Assembly (NCBI GenBank): GCA_938016265.1
Contig: CALLWB010000060.1
Span: forward strand, 1 to 56,489
Source: an uncultured Saprospiraceae bacterium
Lineage (GTDB): Bacteria > Bacteroidota > Bacteroidia > Chitinophagales > Saprospiraceae
Length of the DNA stretch: 56,489 bases
Direction of reading: 5' to 3'
Shown: piece after piece, positions 8,436-16,428 of the stretch
How positions within the stretch are numbered: the stretch's first letter is position 1
How the letters are laid out: each line of letters opens with the position of its first letter
The notes under the pieces: generated by a model
The model's database searches: none
Told to the model about the DNA's origin: nothing
What the model saw: the letters and a program-made list of their open reading frames with translations, nothing else
Position numbers and translations under genes: made by a program

Positions 8436-9022
8436 GAAATGCTCAGTTAGATTGTTTTAATCCAATAAGCGTGTCTTTGTTTGATAACTCAATCTGGTCA
8501 ATAATTGGAGGCATTCAAAATTTCATTACTTTTTTTTGTGACAGGAAATTCCGTATTCAAGCTGATTATTGTTGTATTAGTAATAAAATACTTTCATTCA
8601 GCATTCTTTACCAATAAAATAGAATGAAAGTCAACAACAAAGCCTATCACATCAGTTGCTATGACCACATAAGATTAAAAAATCGTAAGTAATAAAAGCG
8701 AACAGAAAGCGCCTCTACCTATTGCTTTATTTTTGAAGAAAAAGTATTTATACCTTATCTAGTAGTAGTTCAACAGTAACATTAATTTTTCTAATTGCAG
8801 TTTCAATTTCTCCCAAAGTGAAGCAGAATTCCATCAATCTTCAATACACAATAAAAAAACATTAACCAATATTTAAATTTTGACTAGCAATTTCCAGTTA
8901 AGTGATTCGTTTTAAAGAGGTTCTAAAAAATAAATTGAAAGATTTAACAACCAAAATAATTAATGATTTATACGAACTAGGGTTAAATTTCCTATCTTCG
9001 TGATCAAATTAACAGGATTAGA
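8436..9022. other. Long AT-rich intergenic region upstream of the TPR gene
   Basis: These 587 bases hold no convincing gene. TTGTTTGATAACTCA near 8480-8494 repeats the same 15 bases found inside the neighbouring small gene (near 8338-8352), a possible partial duplication. The rightmost part contains TATCTTCG (8993-9000), 22 nt before the TPR gene's ATG, a near match to the TAnnTTTG -7 box. Confidence 0.5.
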
Positions 9023-12000
9023 ATGAATGGTGTAAAATATCTATCGATATTCCTATTTGTAATTAGTCTTTCTCTATCCGTACAAGCCCAGAAAACAGCT
9101 ATGTACCAAGACGCTAACGACGCGTACAAGAGAGGGATCCAATTTTATGAAAAAGGACTTTTCGGGATTGCACAAAAGGAGTTTCAAAACGTTTTGGAAC
9201 AAACTAAGCAATCAAATGAGGGAACGCCCTCCTTATTACTCCACCAAAAAGCTTATCTATACGAAGCGATGAGCGCTATTCGCCTTGATCGGCCTGATGG
9301 CGAACGATTGGTGCTGGACTTCATTCGAAAACATGACCCTGCGTCCATTGCCAACGAGGCAAAATATGAGATTGCCAATTACTATTATAACGCTGAGCAG
9401 TACGACAACGCCATCGTCATCTATAACACCATAGATCTCAACAGCGTAAGCGAAGTGAAGGCCAACGAGATTCAATTCAAAAAGGCCTACTCCTATTTCC
9501 TCAGGAAAAAATTTGATCAGGCAAGAGCCGGATTTAAGACTATTCGAGAAAACAAGGACCTCTATTATTATCCTTCCAACTACTATTATGGGGTTTGTTC
9601 GTTTTTTAAAGATGATTATGATGAAGCCTTATCTTCCTTCAAACGAGTCAACAAATCCAAGAAGTATAGCAAGGTCGTACCTTATTATATAACCCAAATC
9701 CATTTTGCCAGAGAAGAATACAACGAATTAATCAGTTTTGCAGTCCCCCTTTCCAAGGACAAAACCATCAAATACAATCGAGAAATCAATCAGATGATTG
9801 GCCAGTCCTACTTCGAAAAAGGGGAATATTCCAAAGCGCTACCCTATCTCGAAAACTACGTGGATGAAATCGGCAAACTCACTGAAAAGGAGATCTACCA
9901 ACTCGCTTTCACCCAATACAAAACCTCCAATTTCGAAGCAGCCATCCAAAACTTCGAAGAAATCAAGCAGGTAGATAGTCCGTTCGGCCAAAATGCAGTA
10001 TACAATTTAGCAGACAGCTACTTGAAAACAGGCAGAAAGAATACCGCTCGCAGTGCTTTCCAGACGGCAGCAAAGATGAACTATGATCCTACTGTGCAAG
10101 AAACCTGCAGATTCAATTACGCCAAATTATCCTACGAGCTGGGCCTTGACAGAGATGCAATTGCCACCTTACAGCAAATTACTCCTGAATCGTCTTACTA
10201 CGGTGAAGCTCAGAGTTTGTTGATAAAGATCTTTTCAGATACCAGAGATTATTCAAGAACCATGGAGCTCATCGAGCAGCTGCCCAATCGCACCAAGCCG
10301 ATCGACGAGATCTATCAAAAAATGAGTTATAACCGCGGTGTTCAAATGTACAATGACGGAGATATCCCGGAAGCCACCCGACTGTTTAATAAGTCGCTTG
10401 AAAACTCCTATGATATCAGAACAAAAGCACTAGCCACCTACTGGCTGGGAGAAATCGACTACAACAAGGGCAACCACGATGAGAGTATCAACAAAATGGG
10501 AAAATACATCAGTCTCGCCAAAACAGTAAACGACATCCCCGATGAAGCTTCCATCGCCACTGCCAACTACACCATGGGCTACAACTACTTAAAAAAGCAA
10601 GAATATGCCACTGCAGGACGCTATTTCCAGGAATCTGTTCAGGGATTTCGGGCAAAACCTTCCAGCAATGAATATGTCACTCGACAGATGTTGCCAGATG
10701 CTACGCTGCGAACGGCTGACTGTAACTTCAAAATAAACAACTACTCCACTGCTGTTCAGAATTATGATGTGGTAATCAACAATAAGTACGACGGATATGA
10801 TTATGCGATGTACCAAAAAAGTATCATCCTTGGACTACAAAATCCTAAAGATCCTATTGATAAAATAATTTTGCTAGAGGATTTGTACAAGAACAACTCC
10901 GCTTCCTTTTATGCGGATGATGCGCTGTTTTCTCTTGGTTTAACGTATCTGAAAATTGAAAAATTTAGCAATGCGGGAGAAATGTTTACGACATTGATCA
11001 CTGATTATCCGCAGAGTGAATTGGTCAATCCTTCGTTGCTCAAACTTGGGTTGATTTACGTAAATCTAGGGGAAATCGACAAGGGGCTGGAATACTACAA
11101 ACGAGTATTTGCCAACAATCCTGACTCACAGGCGTCCAAAGACGCACTAAACGGAATTGAAGATATATATATTGAGACAGGGAATGCTGACGGTTATTTT
11201 ACCTTTTTGGAAAGTGTACCTGGTTATGAGGTTTCAGATATGGCAAGGGATTCAGTACTTTTTAAAGCAGCAGAGTCACAGTATGCTAGCGGCGATTATG
11301 CAAAATCGATTGACGCCTATAATAAGTATTTGAAAAAATTCCCGGAAGGGCCAAACTCTTTGGTTTCTTACTTCAAACGGGCAGAGTCTTATTTTGCGTT
11401 AAAGCAATACGAAAATGCACAAGTAGATTACAACAAAGTATTGAGTCGCGGAAGAAGTAAATTTACAGAGACTTCTGCTAGAAATAGTGCGTTAATCTCC
11501 TACAATGTGCAGGAAGACTTTCCAGTTTCTTACACCTTGTTTCTTAAATATCTGGAAGCCGCTTCGACAGAAGAGAACAAACATGAGGCGGAACTTGGAG
11601 CACTGCGAAGTGCTTATCGATCAAGGAATACAGAAGGTGTCTATGCCGCCACAGACTTGATCATGGCCAACAAACAATCTACAAAAATAGAAAAAGGAGA
11701 GGCACACTACAACAAGGCAAAACTGGCCTACGATGCCAAACAATATGAAGTAGCCAAGGAGTCCTTCAACAGAGTTATCAAGTATACTGAAGATGTGCGG
11801 GCGGCAGAGGCGAGATATATGATTGCTTACATTTATTATTTGGAAAGAGACCTAGAGGTGGCTCAGCAATTGTGCCTGAACACCAATCAACAAGTCAGTG
11901 GTTATGAATATTGGCTCGCTAAAAGTGTATTGCTATTAGCTGATATATTTGTCGAAAAGGGAGACACGTTTAATGCCAAAGCATCGTTGGAAAGTATCGT

Positions 12001-12175
12001 TGAAAACTACACAGGAGATGCCGAAATACTTCGATCTGCCAAGGAAAAATTGGCAAAAATAAATAGTACTTCCTCTGCTAAAATAGTCACCCCACCAGAT
12101 GAAAATGCCAATCTGGAAATGGATGCACCAATAGACGAGGTACCAGAAGCACCAATAAACAAGAATCAAAACTAA
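9023..12175 (+). CDS. Large secreted/periplasmic tetratricopeptide repeat protein
   Basis: A 1050-residue protein with a signal peptide (ending SLSVQAQ, about residue 22). A near-continuous array of TPR-like helical hairpins follows, with recurring motifs such as YDNAIVIYNTI, YDEALSSFKRV, YSKALPYLENYV, YAKSIDAYNKYLKKFPEGP and YEVAKESFNRVI. The C-terminal 35 residues are acidic and proline-rich. TPR superhelices act as protein-binding scaffolds, and this one should lie in the periplasm. The outer-membrane barrel gene follows after 46 nt and the HU-SPOR gene further on. Large TPR proteins next to such barrels are a recurrent arrangement in Bacteroidota, so a shared envelope function is likely but unproven. 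Confidence 0.88.
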   Translation: MNGVKYLSIFLFVISLSLSVQAQKTAMYQDANDAYKRGIQFYEKGLFGIAQKEFQNVLEQTKQSNEGTPSLLLHQKAYLYEAMSAIRLDRPDGERLVLDFIRKHDPASIANEAKYEIANYYYNAEQYDNAIVIYNTIDLNSVSEVKANEIQFKKAYSYFLRKKFDQARAGFKTIRENKDLYYYPSNYYYGVCSFFKDDYDEALSSFKRVNKSKKYSKVVPYYITQIHFAREEYNELISFAVPLSKDKTIKYNREINQMIGQSYFEKGEYSKALPYLENYVDEIGKLTEKEIYQLAFTQYKTSNFEAAIQNFEEIKQVDSPFGQNAVYNLADSYLKTGRKNTARSAFQTAAKMNYDPTVQETCRFNYAKLSYELGLDRDAIATLQQITPESSYYGEAQSLLIKIFSDTRDYSRTMELIEQLPNRTKPIDEIYQKMSYNRGVQMYNDGDIPEATRLFNKSLENSYDIRTKALATYWLGEIDYNKGNHDESINKMGKYISLAKTVNDIPDEASIATANYTMGYNYLKKQEYATAGRYFQESVQGFRAKPSSNEYVTRQMLPDATLRTADCNFKINNYSTAVQNYDVVINNKYDGYDYAMYQKSIILGLQNPKDPIDKIILLEDLYKNNSASFYADDALFSLGLTYLKIEKFSNAGEMFTTLITDYPQSELVNPSLLKLGLIYVNLGEIDKGLEYYKRVFANNPDSQASKDALNGIEDIYIETGNADGYFTFLESVPGYEVSDMARDSVLFKAAESQYASGDYAKSIDAYNKYLKKFPEGPNSLVSYFKRAESYFALKQYENAQVDYNKVLSRGRSKFTETSARNSALISYNVQEDFPVSYTLFLKYLEAASTEENKHEAELGALRSAYRSRNTEGVYAATDLIMANKQSTKIEKGEAHYNKAKLAYDAKQYEVAKESFNRVIKYTEDVRAAEARYMIAYIYYLERDLEVAQQLCLNTNQQVSGYEYWLAKSVLLLADIFVEKGDTFNAKASLESIVENYTGDAEILRSAKEKLAKINSTSSAKIVTPPDENANLEMDAPIDEVPEAPINKNQN

Positions 12176-12221
12176 CTAAGTAACACAGGAATATAGCACT
12201 TGTGATTTCAATTTTAACAGC

Positions 12222-13841
12222 ATGAATAAATTTAATTTTTTGGTTTTTTTGATGTTTGTTTCGCTGACACTTTTGGCGCAACCGACAACGGAAGAAATGC
12301 TGGAAGCAGAAGAACTGGAAATTGTAAAAAGTTTTAATGCCCAATTGGATGTTGCGGATAAGAAATCTACCAACCCTACCCTGCCTCCTCTTCAGGAAAC
12401 CGGGCGACCAGAACTCAACTATTCGATTCCGACAAAACTGCTTTCTATAAAATACGACGCGCCAACGATCCGTCCGATCTCTATGCGCTCCACTCCGCTT
12501 CCTGAGGTCTATAACTTCTGGTCGCGTCTTGGTTTTGGCACTCCGATTTCACCATATGCGGAAGTCATCTACAACAATGGGAAGTCAGAAAAAATGGACA
12601 TTTATGCCCGACTAAAGCACCATTCTGCCAACGCCAATAAAAAGAGAGAAAACCAACGTTTTGCAGAAAATGAGTTGGACCTAAAAGGAAAGTATTACCT
12701 GGAAAAAGGGAATGCAGTTGGTGCACACCTGGATTTCGATTTGGATAATTTCCATTTTTATGGATACAATCAAGAAGACACCTCGTTTGCAAAAAAGGAC
12801 GTGCTTCAACGATTTACCACCTTCGGTGCAGGAGTCAACCTGGAAAACAGCAAACTCAATACAGCCAAGGTAAATTACGATGTTGGGCTTGATTTTTATA
12901 CCCACGGAGATCGGTATGATGCAAGCGAATTTGGACTTGGAATAAACGTGGATCTACTGAAATGGATAGCCAATGACAAGCATCATTTTGACCTTTCCAT
13001 TAATGAATCGTACCGAACTTTTAATGATACGATTGCTCAAAATAACAACTTGATCAGTGCAGCACCATCCTTTACTTTTCGGGCTGGCATTTTCAAGATG
13101 AAATTAGGCGCCTGGTTGGGGTATGATGGAGAATTTGACGCCTACCCTGATGTAGAAGCGGCCTTGTACATCCTGGGAGGAAAGGTCTCCGTTTTTGCCG
13201 GCTGGAATGGCAGAATTCAACAAAACAACTTCAGAGACATTTCTGACTACAATCCATTTATAGAATCTCAATTTACCCTGCAAAATAGCCGACTACAGAA
13301 TCGCTATGGTGGTTTCAAAGGAAAGATAGATGCCTTCGGCTTTGAAGCTCGCATCACTCAACGTCCGGTAAAAAATATGATTTTGTATTTGAATGATACG
13401 TTAGACACTAAACGGTTTGATGTTCTGTATGATGACGTCAATGTGCTCAACCTTCATGGTACACTCAGCACGACCGTCATTCAAAAGTTGGAGTTATTGG
13501 TATCTATTGACTATCATATTTATAATACGCTACTGGAAACTGCTCCTTGGCAATTGCCTAATCTGGAAGCGAATATTGGTGGAAAATACTCCCCTATAAA
13601 CAACCTGACTGTTCGCGGAGAGGCCTATTTTGGTGGGGGCGCTGCTTATCGGGATGCACTAGGAGTAGAACAAACACAAAAGGCATTGTTTGACTTAAGT
13701 TTTGGTGCAGACTACCAGGTGACCAAGCAAATCGGTGTTTATTTGGATGTGAATAATCTAACGGGTTCGCGATTTCAACGGTGGAACTTGTATCCTCAGT
13801 ATGGTTTGAATTTTATGGGCGGCGTGACACTGAAGTTTTAA
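12222..13841 (+). CDS. Outer-membrane beta-barrel protein (TonB-receptor-like barrel without plug)
   Basis: A 539-residue protein. A signal peptide (FLMFVSLTLLAQ, 1-20) and a roughly 60-residue linker are followed by alternating hydrophobic/polar strands from about residue 95. Examples are AEVIYNNGKSEKMDIYARLKH, NAVGAHLDFDLDNFHFYGY and the last strand NFMGGVTLKF, ending in Phe. There is no carboxypeptidase-like or plug domain, and the length suggests 16-20 strands. Database homologues are often called TonB-dependent receptor, but the missing plug makes transport by that mechanism unlikely. It lies 46 nt downstream of the TPR gene in the same direction and is probably cotranscribed. Role inferred: partner of the TPR protein. 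Confidence 0.8.
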   Translation: MNKFNFLVFLMFVSLTLLAQPTTEEMLEAEELEIVKSFNAQLDVADKKSTNPTLPPLQETGRPELNYSIPTKLLSIKYDAPTIRPISMRSTPLPEVYNFWSRLGFGTPISPYAEVIYNNGKSEKMDIYARLKHHSANANKKRENQRFAENELDLKGKYYLEKGNAVGAHLDFDLDNFHFYGYNQEDTSFAKKDVLQRFTTFGAGVNLENSKLNTAKVNYDVGLDFYTHGDRYDASEFGLGINVDLLKWIANDKHHFDLSINESYRTFNDTIAQNNNLISAAPSFTFRAGIFKMKLGAWLGYDGEFDAYPDVEAALYILGGKVSVFAGWNGRIQQNNFRDISDYNPFIESQFTLQNSRLQNRYGGFKGKIDAFGFEARITQRPVKNMILYLNDTLDTKRFDVLYDDVNVLNLHGTLSTTVIQKLELLVSIDYHIYNTLLETAPWQLPNLEANIGGKYSPINNLTVRGEAYFGGGAAYRDALGVEQTQKALFDLSFGADYQVTKQIGVYLDVNNLTGSRFQRWNLYPQYGLNFMGGVTLKF

Positions 13842-14279
13842 TACTTTCGTGTTTGCAGTTGGTCAACCTTTTTCATATCCTCGCTTTTCTGAATAAAATG
13901 GCTTAAGGAAATTGGATTTTAATGGCTTGAAGCCCTTTTTGGACTTTTAGGAAAACGTTAAATAACAATAATATATCTTCTTTTACCCTTTACTTTCTAC
14001 TACTTTCTCCCCTATTCACTGGAAGTTTTCATATAATTTGTGTTTCTTTGCATTAGAGAAATAACATTCTTGTCCACTCAGCTATCTATTACTTTTTACT
14101 TCCAAACAAAAATCTCCTTTAGTTGTCGCTAATTCAGGGTAATACAGTTAATAACTGTACTTGATTTATTGTTTGTATAGAAAGTTTAATACTAGGAATA
14201 GTTGTGGCAACTACCTATGTAGTTGATAATCTGTTATTTAATTTGTAATTTTGAAAGATTACTCAAGAAAAAAAGAGCA
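13842..14279. other. Intergenic region with pyrimidine-rich repeats and a TAGTTG inverted repeat
   Basis: There is no gene in these 438 bases. Around 13979-14020 the plus strand carries reiterated ACTTTCTAC-type pyrimidine motifs, also seen near 2190-2225. At 14199-14213 there is TAGTTG-TGG-CAACTA, a 6-bp inverted repeat with a further TAGTTG at 14220-14225. This could be an operator for the HU-SPOR gene. It resembles the ATAGTTGT...ACAACTAT repeat at 27278-27298. Confidence 0.45.
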
Positions 14280-15539
14280 ATGAAGATTGATGTAGCGACC
14301 TATATAAGTCAGTTATTATTTGAGCATGATTGTGTGATCATACCAAGTTTTGGTGGATTCATAACCAATTATCAACCAGCATCTATAGATTTTGGTCAGG
14401 GAAATCTACACCCACCAACGAAGAGCATTACCTTTAATAACAGTCTTACGTTGAATGATGGTTTATTGATTAACTATATCGCCCGCAAGGAATATATCAG
14501 TTATGAAGAAGCACGGACTCAAGTAGAAAATTACGCACAAGAGTGCAAAAACACCTTACAGCGTAAAGAGATTCTAGCGATTCCTAAAGTTGGTAAGCTC
14601 TATAATGACGTCGAAAATAATTTGCAATTTTTGCCAGATGCTTCCAACTTCCTAACGGACTCGTTTGGATTGCCAAAATTGCAATATTACCCAATATTAA
14701 GATCTTCCATAGAAAGGCAAGAAGATCAATACGCTGAGAAATACAGCGTGTCAAAGCCTGTTAAAACACTAGCCCAAAACGAACTCAAACCAATGGAAAA
14801 CATGGAGCAACAGTCTGCATCCGCTAAAAAATCTGAATTTAATAGTGGATTATTTATTCTTCGAATGATTCCTTACGCGGCAGCAGCCTGCATTTTATTT
14901 TTTGTGTCTTTTGTCGGATGGAATATTTATCAGAACCCTCAACACCTTAATAATATCAGTTTTGAACAACCTTTAGAGGAAGAAGGCGATATTGACTACA
15001 TAAACAACGATTCGCAGGCAGGTATCATCACTATGTCTGAAAGTCTGCAGGTAGATAAAGTTACAGAGCCAGAAGAAAACTTTGAGGAAACACAAGAAGA
15101 AACTGTCGTCGAAGAAACGCCTGAAGAAACTGAAGAGGTAACTCAGGAAGACTCCGATATCAGCAGTCTTAATGAAGAAGAACAAGAAAAAATAGTCAAA
15201 GAAGCAGTCAAGGAAGAAGAAGAAGAAGACGTAGCAACGGACAATGGCGAATTCAAAGGAATGACCAAAGAAGAAAAACAAGCTAAACTTTCTGCTGTCA
15301 ACGAAACCCTCTTTTCTGTTTATTCCAAAGACTATACTATTGTTGTTGGCTGTTTTGGCGCTAAAGAAAATGCCACCAACCTAGAAAAGAGATTGGCAGA
15401 CGACGGCATGGAAACAGCAATGGGCAAACATGGCAGACTACACCGGGTAGGTGTCAAAGTAAAATGTGAGCCAAAAGATCTACAAAGCAATCTCGAGGAA
15501 ATCAGAAGCAAATATGGAAAAAACGCTTGGGTATTGTAG
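14280..15539 (+). CDS. CCDC81-like HU domain / SPOR domain membrane protein
   Basis: A 419-residue protein starting MKIDVATYISQLLFEHDCV. I use the ATG at 14280 because the HU-like domain starts there, whereas upstream codons from 14223 encode unrelated residues. Residues 1-130 match the paired CCDC81-type prokaryotic HU domains (IPSFGGFITNYQPA...DGLLINYIA). A single membrane helix lies near 197-216 (IPYAAAACILFFVSFVGW), then an acidic Glu-rich linker, then a C-terminal SPOR domain (about 352-419: YTIVVGCFGAKENATNLEKRL). SPOR domains bind denuded peptidoglycan at division sites. The HU part would lie in the cytoplasm, so the protein could couple the nucleoid or a cytoplasmic ligand to the cell wall. 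A strong terminator follows. Confidence 0.9.
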   Translation: MKIDVATYISQLLFEHDCVIIPSFGGFITNYQPASIDFGQGNLHPPTKSITFNNSLTLNDGLLINYIARKEYISYEEARTQVENYAQECKNTLQRKEILAIPKVGKLYNDVENNLQFLPDASNFLTDSFGLPKLQYYPILRSSIERQEDQYAEKYSVSKPVKTLAQNELKPMENMEQQSASAKKSEFNSGLFILRMIPYAAAACILFFVSFVGWNIYQNPQHLNNISFEQPLEEEGDIDYINNDSQAGIITMSESLQVDKVTEPEENFEETQEETVVEETPEETEEVTQEDSDISSLNEEEQEKIVKEAVKEEEEEDVATDNGEFKGMTKEEKQAKLSAVNETLFSVYSKDYTIVVGCFGAKENATNLEKRLADDGMETAMGKHGRLHRVGVKVKCEPKDLQSNLEEIRSKYGKNAWVL

Positions 15540-15572
15540 ATTTTACTACGCCTGGCTTTCTTAAAAAGATAC

Positions 15573-15607
15573 AAAACCTGTAGGACTCAAGTCGTACAGG
15601 TTTTTTG
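15573..15607 (+). terminator. Intrinsic terminator of the HU-SPOR gene
   Basis: The 10-bp perfect stem AAAACCTGTA / TACAGGTTTT (15573-15582 and 15595-15604) can extend inward through GAC/GTC and runs into a T-tract (TTTTTTGTTT). It begins 33 nt after the stop codon. Confidence 0.88.
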
Positions 15608-15701
15608 TTTCTACAAATAGTGGGTGATCAAAAAATGACTTTTAAAACAACTACCATCATAAAATCATCTATCCAATTTTTTTATGTTTATTTGTACTAA
15701 T

Positions 15702-15715
15702 AAACAACGTTGTTT
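15702..15715. promoter_or_regulatory. 14-bp perfect palindrome AAACAACGTTGTTT
   Basis: A perfect palindrome centred 42 nt upstream of the ATG at 15751, the usual position for a dimeric repressor or activator site. The regulator is unknown. It lacks the GC content and T-tract of a terminator. Confidence 0.5.
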
Positions 15716-15750
15716 GTAAACAAAAGAGCTGATTTAGCATTATTAATACC

Positions 15751-16215
15751 ATGACCTCGAGCAATACCTCAGATATCGAAAAATTTATTCACCCGTTTTA
15801 TATGGCAGGTGGTGCTTGTTTGTTAGCTCTAGTATTGATGGGGCTGGGCAAGATGGCTGGTTTTGAGGGCTTTTCTTCTGAGTCTAAGGGAGAGTTTCCA
15901 TGGATGATCTCTGCAGCGGTTTTACTGATGTATATTGTCTTTAGTAGTGTAGCAAGTCTTTTGGCTCCAGATATCAATCGACATTATAAATTAGCGATAC
16001 CTGCTTACGTTATTCTGCTAATTGCCAACTCTGGGTTGGCTTACCTTTTCTCCAATATGACCTGGATTGATGAGGTAGGGAGCTATAAATGGATTTATTT
16101 TGTGCTGACTATTGGATATCTAATGATGCAGTTGATGACTAGATTCATTAAGAAAATCATGGTGATGGCCCAAAGAGAAGACGATGAATTTAATCGCCGA
16201 ACCAGGCAAAATTAA
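15751..16215 (+). CDS. Hypothetical four-helix membrane protein
   Basis: A 154-residue integral membrane protein with four predicted helices, at about 17-37 (FYMAGGACLLALVLMGLGKM), 51-69 (ISAAVLLMYIVFSSVASLL), 81-100 and 112-135. It ends in a charged cytoplasmic tail (QREDDEFNRRTRQN). I do not recognise the family. It is monocistronic between the HU-SPOR terminator and the metalloprotease gene, with a 14-bp palindrome upstream that suggests specific control. Confidence 0.75.
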   Translation: MTSSNTSDIEKFIHPFYMAGGACLLALVLMGLGKMAGFEGFSSESKGEFPWMISAAVLLMYIVFSSVASLLAPDINRHYKLAIPAYVILLIANSGLAYLFSNMTWIDEVGSYKWIYFVLTIGYLMMQLMTRFIKKIMVMAQREDDEFNRRTRQN

Positions 16216-16428
16216 TTACATTTCAATTTTCAAATTCCTATACCCTACTCCACCTAATCTGCCCCAAACACCTGTTTATCAGACACCAATTCATTTAACC
16301 ACTGCAAATTTTTACTGCTTATTATTTGACTTTCAAAAAAAGTAAGCAATCTGGTTTACATCCCTCAAATTCAATTCTCCCCCTATTAGATACTATCTTT
16401 AGATTAAACAAAAAACATTATTTAATCT

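Noticed and set aside
8443-8514. 23-codon minus-strand frame ending 7 nt before the 118-residue hypothetical gene
   Set aside because: Too short to judge. It includes the 15-base segment duplicated from the adjacent gene, so it may be a duplication remnant rather than a leader peptide.
14973-15281. Minus-strand frame rich in Phe
   Set aside because: It is the reverse of the Glu-rich linker of the HU-SPOR protein; Phe codons mirror Glu codons.
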